Below are positions 8,749 to 17,876 of a DNA stretch of 64,000 nucleotides, in pieces. Source of the DNA: an uncultured Acetatifactor sp. (GTDB lineage Bacteria > Bacillota > Clostridia > Lachnospirales > Lachnospiraceae); the NCBI GenBank assembly GCA_910586485.1, contig CAJUIA010000004.1, positions 1 to 64,000 of the forward strand, read 5' to 3'. The first letter of the stretch is position 1, and each line of letters begins with the position of its first letter. The notes below the pieces were generated by a model, which worked only from the letters and a program-made list of their open reading frames with translations, was not told the DNA's origin and ran no database searches. The position numbers and the translations under genes were made by a program.

Positions 8749-8776
8749 AAAATCAGAGAAATAAAATCAGAGAAAT
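8749..8776. repeat. 14-bp perfect tandem duplication after the GH27 stop
   Basis: AAAATCAGAGAAAT occurs twice with no gap (8749-8762, 8763-8776), 38 bases after the alpha-galactosidase stop codon and just before its terminator. Confidence 0.85.
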
Positions 8777-8782
8777 GAAAAG

Positions 8783-8848
8783 CAGGAGCCGGGCAGAATT
8801 GTCCGGCTCCTGTGTTGAACGTGCGCCTGACGGCGCACGTTTCTATCT
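8783..8848 (+). terminator. Tandem hairpin terminator after GH27
   Basis: First hairpin CAGGAGCCGG / CCGGCTCCTG (8783-8812), second hairpin AACGTGCGCC-tgac-GGCGCACGTT (8818-8841), followed by a T-rich stretch. It separates the convergent GH27 and GH51 genes and could stop transcription from both sides. Confidence 0.75.
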
Positions 8849-8868
8849 GTTTGGCGCATACAATGCGT

Positions 8869-10917
8869 TTACGCCTGCTGCAGGGTATTTGACTTTTGCA
8901 GGGAACAGATCAGTACCGTGACGCTGTATTCTTTCAGCAGCAGCTTTAGATTGTCCGTATTCGGCGCGTCAGGGGCCAAAAGAGCATCGGCCACAGGATA
9001 TACCTTGCGTGGCTTGGCATGGGAATTTACATCCTCAAGTCCTGCGGCCAGAGTGAGGCGGCGGCAGGCGCTGACGGGGCGGTCAGTCTTAAAGAATATC
9101 TCCTGATCCCGGTCCGCCAGATTCACCAGCTTAACATACAGGGTCTGTCCGTCCTCAGAAAGGGTGGAGACGGCCTGAATGGCGCTGCCCGCCAGTGCTG
9201 CCAGGGAGCCGGCTCCTTCCGGGGAAGAAGCAGCGGCAGGGGATACAGGTTTTTTCGGAGAAGCGGCTGCTACCGGATTCTCCGTCAGCTCCGTTTCCAC
9301 TAGGCAGGTTCCCAGATGGTTCCCGAACAGCTGCTGTACATAATAACTGGGAGTGCCGTATGCGCTCTCATTGTCAAACCAGATCAGGTCCGGCTGCCAC
9401 TGCTGATGGCCCGTGCGTCCCAGCAGGGGGGCATAGCAGGACATGACCACATGATCGGCATTTTTTTCAAGGCCCGTGAGAAATGCGGCCTCGCAAAGAG
9501 CGGCGTACCAGTTACATACACGTTGGGAGGTATCCTCATGGGTGTGGGCGGCATATTCCCCGGCAAATACCTTTGGCAGGCTGCGGTCATAGCCGTCGTA
9601 GCGGTGTATGTTTTGAAGAAACCATTCCGGCGATTTATAAAAATGCTCGTCTACCGCATAAGCTTTTTCCTTGTGGGAATTCATCCAACGGTAGGCCGTA
9701 TCAAAATCTTTTCCCTCAGCAGTCCAGCCGGCGCAGGTGATCAGCTTTATTTCCGGATGCTTTTTAGAAAGTACCTTCTGAAAGGCTTCATAGCGTTGAA
9801 AATAGACCTCCCCCCACTGTTCGTTGCCGATACCGATGTATTCTAGGCCGAAGGGAGCCGGATGGCCCATTTCCGCCCGCTTCTGTCCCCATGTACTGTC
9901 TTCCGGCCCGTTGGCAAACTCAATCAGGTCCAAAACATCCTGAATCCACAGGTCCAGTTTATCCGGCTCCGCCAGCAGGGCCTCGTGCCATTGGCAGGTC
10001 ATTCCCGCGTTCATTACCGGAACAGGCTTTGCCTTCAGGTCCTCACAGAGACAGAAATATTCATAGAAGCCCAGTCCGTAGGACTGAAAATAATCGGCAG
10101 AGGACTGCCCGTTTATCTGATATTCTTCCATCTGCCAGCGGTTCCAGTTGGTAGGACGGGCGGTGAGGGGGCCGATGGTATCCTTCCAGCGGTACATGTT
10201 TTCAAAGCTGCGCCCCTCCACGATGCAGCCTCCGGGGAAGCGCATAAAGGCAGGATGAAGCTCCTGAAGCAGCTCGGCGATGTCACGGCGCATCCCGTTT
10301 TCACGCTCCATAAAGGTGTCTGCCGGGAAGAGAGAAATAAGATCCAGATCCAAGGCGCCCTCTGTTTCCAGAATAATCTCCGGGTATACCTGCCTGCAGC
10401 TTCCCGTGGCAGTGAGGGTAAGCTTGTATCTTGACCAGCCCCTGCCGCATCTTACCAGGGAAAAGCTTTTACTTCCATACTGGTTTCCGGCGTCATCCGT
10501 AAATCTTACCGCCAATTTTACAGGTGCGGCATTTCTGGCATAGCAGGAAAAACGAAAAGTCTGTCCCTCATGAACGGCCAGACCTTCCCCGCAAAAGCCG
10601 AGGCTGCGGAGGCCGGTCCCAGCAGTGCCTGAAAGGCGGGCATAGTTTTTGTGGGCCTTGCTTAAGGGGAAGCGTTGTTCTATGGAAAAGCGGCAGTCGC
10701 CTACAGCCTTCCAGCACATGATTCTGATGTCCGCAGCCTCTGCAGGGCCTTGGGGGGGATTTACCTCCCGCTCATAATATTCAAAGGAACGATTGGCAAT
10801 CAGCTCTCCGTACAGTCCGCCATCGCCTCCATAGTTAATGTCTTCAAAAAAGATGCCGTAGAGCATGGGGCTTACGGTATTTAATACCTTTGAGGTATTG
10901 ACCGTGATGTTTGTCAT
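8869..10917 (-). CDS. Alpha-L-arabinofuranosidase, glycoside hydrolase family 51
   Basis: 682 residues, no signal peptide. An N-terminal sandwich/CBM-like part is followed by a (beta/alpha)8 barrel with the acid/base Glu in IGNEQWG and the nucleophile Glu in FAGEYAAH, then a C-terminal beta-sandwich. GH51 enzymes release arabinofuranose from arabinan or arabinoxylan oligosaccharides. RBS AGGAGACTTCC precedes the start. A low-complexity Ala/Pro/Ser/Lys-rich stretch is inserted at roughly residues 555-585, where family members usually run directly into the last strands; this is an oddity. It lies downstream of the small kinase on the same strand. Confidence 0.93.
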   Translation of the reverse strand: MTNITVNTSKVLNTVSPMLYGIFFEDINYGGDGGLYGELIANRSFEYYEREVNPPQGPAEAADIRIMCWKAVGDCRFSIEQRFPLSKAHKNYARLSGTAGTGLRSLGFCGEGLAVHEGQTFRFSCYARNAAPVKLAVRFTDDAGNQYGSKSFSLVRCGRGWSRYKLTLTATGSCRQVYPEIILETEGALDLDLISLFPADTFMERENGMRRDIAELLQELHPAFMRFPGGCIVEGRSFENMYRWKDTIGPLTARPTNWNRWQMEEYQINGQSSADYFQSYGLGFYEYFCLCEDLKAKPVPVMNAGMTCQWHEALLAEPDKLDLWIQDVLDLIEFANGPEDSTWGQKRAEMGHPAPFGLEYIGIGNEQWGEVYFQRYEAFQKVLSKKHPEIKLITCAGWTAEGKDFDTAYRWMNSHKEKAYAVDEHFYKSPEWFLQNIHRYDGYDRSLPKVFAGEYAAHTHEDTSQRVCNWYAALCEAAFLTGLEKNADHVVMSCYAPLLGRTGHQQWQPDLIWFDNESAYGTPSYYVQQLFGNHLGTCLVETELTENPVAAASPKKPVSPAAASSPEGAGSLAALAGSAIQAVSTLSEDGQTLYVKLVNLADRDQEIFFKTDRPVSACRRLTLAAGLEDVNSHAKPRKVYPVADALLAPDAPNTDNLKLLLKEYSVTVLICSLQKSNTLQQA

Positions 10918-10972
10918 GGAAGTCTCCTTTCGCTGCTTTTGATGTGGTAATTGTAAATGCAGTCCAAAATTC

Positions 10973-11503
10973 TTAAAAAACGGCGGCCATATGCTCTGTA
11001 AGAAGCCTTAAGTTTTCCGGTACAGGTTTGGTCCCGTCAATTTGGATGGCCGGACAGCTTAAGGTCCGTATCCATTCTTCCACCGAATTTTCGGGTCTGG
11101 CCTCTACAAGTGTAAAAAAACGTTCCTCGCTGTCGTACAGGTCTCCGCCCGGCAGCATTCGGGGGCCGAAGCGCAGAAAGGAGCGGTCTCTTACACGCTG
11201 CAGTCTGATTTGCCGCGGCACCTGAATCAGTACGGCATATTGAAAACAGGAAGTGACCGCTTCCCCGTAATCCCCCTTTACGGAGGTGAATACGAAATGA
11301 TCGTGTACTTCAATTTGCCGCAGGAGAAGCCCTTCCACCTCGCTGCGGGAGCGGGGAGAGGCGTAAGGGCGTTCAGGGTCTGTCTTTGGGAAATACAGAT
11401 CCTCGTTATCAATAAAGTGAAAGTTAAGTTTTTCTGCAAGAGCCTTCCCCAGAGTGCTTTTTCCCACGCCGTTTAAGCCGCAGATCAGAATTCCTGTTCC
11501 CAT
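10973..11503 (-). CDS. P-loop small-molecule kinase-like protein
   Basis: 176 residues. Walker A GLNGVGKST lies at 9-17 (LICGLNGVGKSTLGKALAE), followed by an acidic segment (DNEDLYF) typical of shikimate kinase/AAA-type small kinases. A lid-like Arg-rich stretch lies around 100-120 (RLQRVRDRSFLRFG). The fold is nucleoside/shikimate-kinase-like, but no substrate-specific motif is recognised, so the substrate is unknown. It lies 55 bases upstream of the GH51 gene on the same strand, which allows co-transcription. It could equally act on a nucleotide or a tRNA-related substrate. Confidence 0.75.
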   Translation of the reverse strand: MGTGILICGLNGVGKSTLGKALAEKLNFHFIDNEDLYFPKTDPERPYASPRSRSEVEGLLLRQIEVHDHFVFTSVKGDYGEAVTSCFQYAVLIQVPRQIRLQRVRDRSFLRFGPRMLPGGDLYDSEERFFTLVEARPENSVEEWIRTLSCPAIQIDGTKPVPENLRLLTEHMAAVF

Positions 11504-11563
11504 AAAGTCCCCGTTCCTATAATCATTGCAGAATTGTCCTTTGCCAGTTCCCTCAAGGCACGT

Positions 11564-12376
11564 TTACTCCTGTGGGAGATTTGCTTTTTGTCCTACAATG
11601 ATTACATGATTACTTGCGCCCAGCAGCGACCTTTCACGGCAGACGCTGTAATGATAATCACACCAGATTTTAAACTCATCTTCGTTCCAGGCGTCAACCT
11701 TTTCCGAAAAGTGCGGAGTGGCTCCGTCCTGTGCAAAATGGTCGATCACGGTAACATTGTGCTGCCGATATAATTGTTCCATTTCTTCGCAGGTAGAATA
11801 ATAGGTATCTGTCCAAAAGCATTTTTCATCAGTATGGCGAAGCTCGCCGGTCTGAATAATCTGTTCGGCAAGTCCGGCATCCAGAAAATTTTTGTCCTGC
11901 AGGGCGACATATTGAAAAACATAGTATCTGGGAATATAAGCGGTAATCAGCAGCCCGCCTTTCTTTAATACTCTTAAGGTCTCCGCCATACATTTTTCCC
12001 TGTCCGAAGCCTCAACCAAATGATAAAAGGGTCCCATATTCAGCACTACATCAAAGCTTTCGTCCTCAAATATACTCATGTCGGCGGCATCTAGGACTGC
12101 CGTCTGCATCTCGTATGGCTTCGCCTGCAAGGTATTTCGAATGATGTCTATATGTCTTGGGGTAATATCTGTTGCCGTAACGGAATGTCCCTTATCTGCA
12201 AAATAAAAAGAGTAGATGCCTGTTCCCGCGGCACAGTCAAGAATGGATTTTTTCCCGGTAATCAATTTGTCCAGAGCTCTCACAGTGGTCAGAAATTCTA
12301 TTCTTCTGGCATTATTTGTGGATAATCTGTCTTCCTCACGGTAATTTTCATAGTTTTCTACAACGTAATTTTTCAT
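11564..12376 (-). CDS. Class I SAM-dependent methyltransferase
   Basis: 270 residues from the ATG at 12376. GGGAG lies eight bases upstream; an ATG five codons earlier (12391) overlaps that Shine-Dalgarno and has none of its own. Motif I is ILDCAAGTGIYSF (about 45-57), the acidic motif II is TATDITPRH, and motif IV is FDVVLNMGPFYHL. These define a Methyltransf_11/25-type enzyme using S-adenosylmethionine. The target is unknown. The gene is divergent from the PocR-sensor gene across a 235-base gap. Confidence 0.85.
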   Translation of the reverse strand: MKNYVVENYENYREEDRLSTNNARRIEFLTTVRALDKLITGKKSILDCAAGTGIYSFYFADKGHSVTATDITPRHIDIIRNTLQAKPYEMQTAVLDAADMSIFEDESFDVVLNMGPFYHLVEASDREKCMAETLRVLKKGGLLITAYIPRYYVFQYVALQDKNFLDAGLAEQIIQTGELRHTDEKCFWTDTYYSTCEEMEQLYRQHNVTVIDHFAQDGATPHFSEKVDAWNEDEFKIWCDYHYSVCRERSLLGASNHVIIVGQKANLPQE

Positions 12377-12518
12377 GTCATTATCTCCCATAGCTTTTGT
12401 CGGTAGTTATCAATGACAGCAAAAGTATAGCATACACTTCACGGAATCACAACAGCTATTAAGTGCTTTCGCTATCGCCCTTTTTTGGCAGTTTATCAGT
12501 TTGCCTGCGAGCAGCTTC

Positions 12519-12547
12519 TTGTGATTCCCCCAAATTCGTGCTATAAT
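12519..12547 (+). promoter_or_regulatory. Extended -10 promoter of the PocR-sensor gene
   Basis: TTGTGA (12519-12524), a 17-base spacer and TG-c-TATAAT (12539-12547). The gene start is 80 bases downstream. The leader holds a short ATG ORF (from 12568, behind GGAGAG) that overlaps the sensor start in another frame. Confidence 0.7.
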
Positions 12548-12626
12548 AAAAATATTGCAGGAGAGCGATGAGAGCAGAACATATAAGCAAGAAGGCATTA
12601 AAAAAGCAGAATAGGGGAGGCAGGGT

Positions 12627-13397
12627 ATGGATATTAAGCAATTTACGGACATGAAAAAATTTGAAGACATTATGGCAAACTGGGCTGCGGCAACAGGGCT
12701 GGCAACGGTGGCTGTGGGGGCGGACGGAAAATATATTTCCCAGTGCTATAATTTTACGGATTTTTGCATTAAGCTGACACGTGGAAGCAGCGAGGGCTGT
12801 GCCAGATGTGAAAAGTGTGACAGGGAAGGCCAGGGTGTGTATCATTGTCATGCAGGACTGATTGATTTTGGCATTCCCCTTGAGATTGAAGGCGAGAAGG
12901 TCGGCTCCGTAATTGGTGGACAAGCGCTGCCCGCAGAGCCCGATGAGGAAAAATTCCGTCGGGTAGCCAGGGAGATTGGGGTCAATGAAAATCAATACAT
13001 AGAAGCGCTGCACAAGGTCAATGTGCGGACGGAAGAAGCGATCCATGCTTCCGCTAACCTGCTGGGAGAGGTTTTGAACAATTTCATCAATGCAGAATAT
13101 GCAAAAATGAAGAATAAAGTGGTCCACGAAAAGCTGTCAAAGGGCGTGGATGAGACCCATGATCTGGTGGAGCAGATCAAAATGAAGACTACGGAGCTGA
13201 AGGAGCTGCAGAACAAACAAAGGATTCTGGCGCTGAATGCCAGCATCGAAGCGGCAAGGGCCGGCACCGCAGGCGACGGCTTTGCCGTGGTGGCTAAGGA
13301 AGTGGGTAAGCTTTCCGGAAGGAGCAGCGTGGTAAACAAGGAAATCGAAGAGATTGTGCAGAATATCAATTCCGCCGTGGAAGCCATGAGGGAATAG
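12627..13397 (+). CDS. PocR-ligand-domain sensor with short chemoreceptor signalling module
   Basis: 256 residues, no membrane segment. Residues 1-165 form a PocR-type ligand domain with its Cys cluster (CARCEKCDREG and YHCHAGL), a PAS-like module that binds small ligands or a metal. Residues about 170-256 are only the core of an MCP signalling hairpin (ILALNASIEAARAGTAGDGF). The long methylation helices of full receptors are absent, so this is a minimal receptor. GGGGAGG lies upstream. It probably signals to a CheA encoded elsewhere. The ligand is unknown; propanediol or other diols are typical of PocR relatives. Confidence 0.88.
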   Translation: MDIKQFTDMKKFEDIMANWAAATGLATVAVGADGKYISQCYNFTDFCIKLTRGSSEGCARCEKCDREGQGVYHCHAGLIDFGIPLEIEGEKVGSVIGGQALPAEPDEEKFRRVAREIGVNENQYIEALHKVNVRTEEAIHASANLLGEVLNNFINAEYAKMKNKVVHEKLSKGVDETHDLVEQIKMKTTELKELQNKQRILALNASIEAARAGTAGDGFAVVAKEVGKLSGRSSVVNKEIEEIVQNINSAVEAMRE

Positions 13398-13410
13398 AGA
13401 ACAGAAGTGT

Positions 13411-13450
13411 AATGAAAAAGGCCGGAGCCGGATTTTACGGCTCTGGCCTT
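13411..13450 (-). terminator. Terminator of trpB2
   Basis: 13-bp stem AAGGCCGGAGCCG / CGGCTCTGGCCTT (13418-13430 and 13438-13450) with a 7-base loop. On the minus strand it is followed by TTTTTCATT, so it ends trpB2 transcription. It may also stop the convergent sensor gene. Confidence 0.85.
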
Positions 13451-13475
13451 GTGGACATTATAGGGGATGTTTCCT

Positions 13476-14852
13476 TTATTTTTCTACCTTTGGCAGTCCG
13501 GCAAAGCCCTTTTCCAGCTCCGCGTCCGTGGGAATGTAATCTGTCATTTCGCCATTATTGTACTTTTCATAGGCCACCATGTCGAAATAACCGGTGCCGG
13601 TGAGTCCGAAGAGGATGGTCTTTTCTTCGCCGGTTTCTTTACATTTGAGCGCTTCGTCGATGGCAACTCGAATTGCATGTGCGCTTTCCGGGGCAGGCAG
13701 GATGCCTTCTACTCTGGCAAACTGTTCTGCCGCTTCAAATACGGCAGTCTGTTCCACACTTCTGGCTTCCATCAGCCCATCGTCGTACAGCTGAGAAAGT
13801 GTACTGCTCATGCCATGATAGCGTAAGCCGCCGGCATGATTGGAGGAAGGAATGAAGCCGCTGCCTAAGGTATACATTTTAGCTAAGGGGCAGACTCTTC
13901 CGGTATCGCAGAAATCGTAGGCAAAGCGCCCTCTGGTAAAGCTGGGGCAGGAAGCAGGTTCTACGGCCACAAAATGATAATCTCTTTCTCCACGAATTTT
14001 TTCGCCCATAAAAGGTGAGATCAGACCTCCCAGGTTGGAGCCGCCGCCGGCGCAGCCGATAATCATATCTGGTATAATCCCATATTTGTCAAGGGCCGCC
14101 TTGGCTTCCAGCCCGATCACGGACTGATGCAGCAGCACCTGATTTAGTACGCTGCCTAAAACATAGCGGTAGCCGTCGTCGCTGGCAGCAGCCTCAACAG
14201 CCTCCGAGATGGCGCAGCCCAGACTTCCGGTGGTACCCGGATGCTCGGCCAGAATCCTTTGCCCCACCTGTGTGGTAGTGGAAGGGGAGGGGGTTACGCT
14301 GGCGCCGTACGTGCGCATGACCTCTCGGCGGAAAGGCTTTTGCTCATAAGAGACCTTTACCATGAAGACCTTGCAGTCCAAATCAAAGTAGGAGCAGGCC
14401 ATGGAGAGGGCGGTGCCCCACTGTCCGGCGCCGGTTTCGGTGGTGACTCCTTTAAGTCCCTGTTTTTTGGCGTAATAGGCCTGGGCGATGGCGGAATTCA
14501 GCTTATGGCTTCCGCTGGTGTTGTTTCCTTCAAATTTATAGTAAATCTTAGCAGGGGTCTGCAGCTTTTTCTCCAGACAGTATGCCCTGACCAGCGGCGA
14601 AGGGCGGTACATTTTGTAGAAATCAAGGATTTCCTGGGGAATATCAATATAAGGATTGACATCGTCCAGCTCCTGGCGGACCAGCTCGTCGCAGAACACG
14701 GTGCCCAGCTCTTTTGCAGTCATGGGCTGCAGAGTGGCAGGATTTAAGAGCGGGGCAGGCTTTGTTTTCATGTCCGCACGCACATTATACCATTTTGAGG
14801 GCATTTCCTTTTCTTCAAGATAAATTTTATAGGGGATTTCTTTTTTGTTCAT
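13476..14852 (-). CDS. trpB: TrpB2-type tryptophan synthase beta-like PLP enzyme
   Basis: 458 residues, longer than TrpB1 (about 400), with the N-terminal extension of the TrpB2 branch. The PLP lysine is K117 in SGSHKLNSA, and the phosphate-binding loop is GCAGGGSN. TrpB2 condenses indole with serine to give tryptophan without needing TrpA. No other trp genes are in the window, which fits an indole-salvage role. AAGAGG precedes the ATG. The gene has its own terminator. Some TrpB2 members may use other nucleophiles, so the substrate is inferred from the family. Confidence 0.93.
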   Translation of the reverse strand: MNKKEIPYKIYLEEKEMPSKWYNVRADMKTKPAPLLNPATLQPMTAKELGTVFCDELVRQELDDVNPYIDIPQEILDFYKMYRPSPLVRAYCLEKKLQTPAKIYYKFEGNNTSGSHKLNSAIAQAYYAKKQGLKGVTTETGAGQWGTALSMACSYFDLDCKVFMVKVSYEQKPFRREVMRTYGASVTPSPSTTTQVGQRILAEHPGTTGSLGCAISEAVEAAASDDGYRYVLGSVLNQVLLHQSVIGLEAKAALDKYGIIPDMIIGCAGGGSNLGGLISPFMGEKIRGERDYHFVAVEPASCPSFTRGRFAYDFCDTGRVCPLAKMYTLGSGFIPSSNHAGGLRYHGMSSTLSQLYDDGLMEARSVEQTAVFEAAEQFARVEGILPAPESAHAIRVAIDEALKCKETGEEKTILFGLTGTGYFDMVAYEKYNNGEMTDYIPTDAELEKGFAGLPKVEK

Positions 14853-14987
14853 AGCAGCCTCTTTTCCTTATTTTAATATTTTAATTTTATAAAATTTATA
14901 AAACTTTTAAATCAGTTTATCAGTGTAGAGCAGTAAAGTCAAGAATGTTGTAAATATATTAATGTAAATGTTGAAGATTTATGATAT

Positions 14988-15065
14988 AATAACCGCATAA
15001 GAAAAACAAAGCGCAAAGTGACGTACCGTCACTTGAAAGCAGGCATTTGTTTTTCTGCGGTTATT
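14988..15065. repeat. Structured intergenic element A (long nested hairpin)
   Basis: The 336-base gap before rhaB holds no gene but two adjacent folded blocks. In this one, AATAACCGCA and GAAAAACAAA pair with TTTGTTTTTC and TGCGGTTATT at the far end. The inside holds the hairpin AAGTGACG-tac-CGTCACTT. It begins on a TATAAT-like box (14985-14990). It may be a regulatory RNA, a bidirectional terminator or a palindromic repeat. Confidence 0.55.
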
Positions 15066-15070
15066 AACGA

Positions 15071-15137
15071 GAAAGCGTTTGACGAAGTCAAACAGAGAGT
15101 GCAATGCGAACGATGTTCGCATTCAGCACGGGCTTTC
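15071..15137. repeat. Structured intergenic element B (three-way junction)
   Basis: GAAAGC (15071-15076) pairs with GCTTTC (15132-15137) and encloses two perfect hairpins: GTTTGAC-gaa-GTCAAAC (15077-15093) and AATGCGAAC-gat-GTTCGCATT (15103-15123). The second is flanked by GTGC/GCAC. It lies about 50 bases before the rhaB start. It resembles in design the blocks at 32361, 51125 and 63426. Confidence 0.6.
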
Positions 15138-15188
15138 GAGTTTTCATGATATAGTAGACACAAAGAAAAAGGAGAAAGGATCAGGAGT

Positions 15189-16598
15189 ATGTATTATCTT
15201 GCCATAGATATAGGGGCGTCCAGCGGACGGCATATTTTAGGGCGGCTAAATAACGGCAGCATGGAATTGGAAGAGATTCATCGTTTTCCTAACGGAATGG
15301 TGGAGAAGGACGGCAGGCGCGTCTGGGATGTGGACGAATTGTTTACTCAGATCAAGGCCGGAATGAAAAAGTGCAAGGAAGCGGGGAAGATTCCGGTCAG
15401 CGTAGGTGTGGATACCTGGGGAGTTGACTTTGTTCTTCTTGACAGGCAGGGGCAGCGCATGGGCGATGCGGTGGCTTACCGGGACGGACGCACCGGGGGA
15501 ATGGATCTGGAGGTGTACAAGGTCATCGGTGAAGAGGAATTGTACCAAAGGACCGGTATCCAAAAACAGATCTTCAACACGATTTACCAGCTGATGGCCC
15601 TGCAGAAGCAGGACAGGCAGCAGATGGAGGATGCGGAGGCTCTTTTGATGATGCCGGACTATTTTCATTACCTGCTTTCCGGCAGGATGGCCACGGAGTA
15701 TACCAACGCCACTACGGGGCAGCTGGTAAGCCCGGAAACCAAGGACTGGGATTATGAGCTGATCCGCAGGCTGGGCTATCCTGAAAAGCTTTTTCAGAAA
15801 ATCCTGCCTCCCGGAACCGTGTTGGGAGATTTAAAAAAGGAAGTTCAGGAGGAAGTAGGATTTAACTGTAAGGTAGTGCTTCCTGCTACTCATGACACAG
15901 CTTCCGCAGTTGCGGCAGTTCCCACGGACAGTGATTTTCCGCTGTATATCAGTTCGGGCACCTGGTCTTTGATGGGGACGGAGCTGGCAGAGGCGGACTG
16001 CTCCGCAGCCAGTATGCAGCATAATCTGACAAACGAGGGCGGTTATGATTATCGCTTCCGGTTTTTGAAAAATATCATGGGCCTGTGGATGATTCAGTCC
16101 GTGAAAAAGGAAATCGGAGGGAGCTTAAGCTTTGAGCAGATTTGCGGGCTGGCGGAAAAATGTACGATTTCTTCCATTGTGGACTGTAATGATGACCGTT
16201 TTCTGGCACCAGGAAATATGACGGCTGAGGTGCAGGCAGCCTGCCGGGAATCCGGGCAGCAGGTGCCGGAGGGAATCGGGGAAACGGCCTGTGTGATTTA
16301 CAACAGTCTGGCAAGGTGCTATGCCGAAACCATCCGGGAGCTTGGGACAATTACGGGACAGGCATATAGCGGAATACATATTGTAGGCGGCGGCTCGAAT
16401 GCAGATTATCTGAACAGACTGACTGCAGGGGCGGCGGGAGTTCCCGTCTATGCAGGGCCCGCGGAGGCAACGGCTATCGGCAATTTGATGGTGCAGATGA
16501 TTTCTGAGGGAGATTTATCGGACTTAAAGAGTGGGAGAGCCTGTGTCCGTCAGTCTTTTGAAATCAAGGAATACAGGCAGCGCTCTAAGCAGCTTTAG
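15189..16598 (+). CDS. rhaB: Rhamnulokinase
   Basis: 469 residues of the FGGY kinase family. The N-terminal ATP-binding fold starts YLAIDIGASSGRH (4-16), the substrate segment is VGVDTWGVDF, and the C-terminal lobe has HIVGGGSN. It phosphorylates L-rhamnulose to L-rhamnulose-1-phosphate using ATP in the cytoplasm. It is the first gene of the operon, with rhaA 21 bases on and rhaD after that, which fixes the substrate. AAGGAG and CAGGAG lie upstream. No regulator gene is adjacent; control may act through the structured 5' region. Confidence 0.96.
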   Translation: MYYLAIDIGASSGRHILGRLNNGSMELEEIHRFPNGMVEKDGRRVWDVDELFTQIKAGMKKCKEAGKIPVSVGVDTWGVDFVLLDRQGQRMGDAVAYRDGRTGGMDLEVYKVIGEEELYQRTGIQKQIFNTIYQLMALQKQDRQQMEDAEALLMMPDYFHYLLSGRMATEYTNATTGQLVSPETKDWDYELIRRLGYPEKLFQKILPPGTVLGDLKKEVQEEVGFNCKVVLPATHDTASAVAAVPTDSDFPLYISSGTWSLMGTELAEADCSAASMQHNLTNEGGYDYRFRFLKNIMGLWMIQSVKKEIGGSLSFEQICGLAEKCTISSIVDCNDDRFLAPGNMTAEVQAACRESGQQVPEGIGETACVIYNSLARCYAETIRELGTITGQAYSGIHIVGGGSNADYLNRLTAGAAGVPVYAGPAEATAIGNLMVQMISEGDLSDLKSGRACVRQSFEIKEYRQRSKQL

Positions 16599-16619
16599 TA
16601 AATAAAAAGGAGAAGGAAT

Positions 16620-17876
16620 ATGACGATGACAAGATTTGAATCTGCGAAAGAAATTTATGCTTCTCAGGGAGTGGACGTGGAAAGTGCTATGAAAAAGCTG
16701 GCGGAGATTCCGGTTTCCCTGCACTGCTGGCAGGGGGATGATGTTACGGGCTTTGACCATGACGGTCCCTTAACGGGAGGTATCCAGACGACAGGGAATT
16801 ATCCCGGAAAAGCAAAGACGCCGGAGCAGCTTATGGCCGACATGGATCAGGCCTTAAGTCTGATGCCCGGCAGAAAGAAGCTCAATCTTCATGCTTCCTA
16901 TGCAGTTTTTGAGCCGGGAGAGTTTGCAGACAGGGATAAGCTTGAGCCCAGGCATTTTAAAAAATGGGTGGAGTTTGCGAAGGAAAGGAATATGGGGATT
17001 GATTTTAATCCCACCTTTTTCTCGCATCCTAAAATAAAGGATGGGCTGACATTGAGCAGTCCGGATCCGGAGATTCGTGCTTTCTGGATCAACCACGGGA
17101 AGGCCTGTATCCGAATTTCCCAGTATTTTGCGGAAGAGACGGGAATTCCCTGCGTCATGAACATCTGGACGGGGGATGGCTTTAAGGATATTCCCGCAGA
17201 CCGCATGGGTCCCAGAATGCGCTATAAGGAATCCATTGAGCAAATCCTTTCGGAGCCCTTTGACAGAGATAAGGTGAAGCCCTGTGTGGAGTCCAAGGTT
17301 TTTGGCATCGGCGTGGAGGCCTATACTGCCGGAAGTGCGGAGTTTACCTTAAGCTTTGCGGCTACTCATGAGGGATGCCTGCCGCTGATGGACAACGGAC
17401 ATTATCATCCGACGGAAGTGGTTTCCGATAAGATTCCGGCCCTGTTATGCTTTTTCCCGGAGATTGCGCTGCATATTACCAGGCCGATCCGCTGGGACAG
17501 CGATCATGTGGTGCTTTTTGACGACGAGACCAGAGAAATGGCAAAAGAGATTGTACGCTGTGACGGATTGGAGAGGGTATACATGGCATTGGACTATTTC
17601 GATTCCAGCATCAATCGGGTATCTGCCTGGGCCATGGGCTTTCGAAGCTGGCAGAAGGCGCTTTTGGCGGCGCTTTGTACGCCGAACGGACGGCTGAAGG
17701 AGCTTCAGGATCAGGCGGGCTTTACGGAACTGATGGTGGAGCAGGAGGCGGCGAAGCTGCTGCCCTTGGGGGATATTTGGGATGAGTACTGCAGGCGCCA
17801 GGGGGTTCCGGAGGACAGGGATTTCTTTGCCAGGGTCAAGAAATATGAAGCTGAGGTCCTTTTGAAAAGGCAGTAG
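16620..17876 (+). CDS. rhaA: L-rhamnose isomerase
   Basis: 418 residues, standard length. It converts L-rhamnose to L-rhamnulose with Mn2+ or another divalent metal in a xylose-isomerase-like barrel. Recognisable family segments are SLHCWQGDDVTGFD (33-46), LNLHASYAV, GIDFNPTFFSHP, the metal-binding MNIWTGDG and WDSDHVV. It follows rhaB with a GGAGAAGG ribosome site. It works with RhaB and RhaD to give DHAP and L-lactaldehyde. Its stop codon lies in a 15-bp tandem repeat. Confidence 0.97.
   Translation: MTMTRFESAKEIYASQGVDVESAMKKLAEIPVSLHCWQGDDVTGFDHDGPLTGGIQTTGNYPGKAKTPEQLMADMDQALSLMPGRKKLNLHASYAVFEPGEFADRDKLEPRHFKKWVEFAKERNMGIDFNPTFFSHPKIKDGLTLSSPDPEIRAFWINHGKACIRISQYFAEETGIPCVMNIWTGDGFKDIPADRMGPRMRYKESIEQILSEPFDRDKVKPCVESKVFGIGVEAYTAGSAEFTLSFAATHEGCLPLMDNGHYHPTEVVSDKIPALLCFFPEIALHITRPIRWDSDHVVLFDDETREMAKEIVRCDGLERVYMALDYFDSSINRVSAWAMGFRSWQKALLAALCTPNGRLKELQDQAGFTELMVEQEAAKLLPLGDIWDEYCRRQGVPEDRDFFARVKKYEAEVLLKRQ

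Noticed and set aside
12459..13127. Minus-strand ORF of 222 codons opposite the PocR sensor
   Set aside because: It overlaps a recognisable sensor gene with promoter and ribosome site on the plus strand; no motif of its own.
15068..15084. cre-like site before rhaB (AGAAAGCGTTTGAC)
   Set aside because: Several mismatches to the consensus, and the bases are fully explained by the hairpins of element B.
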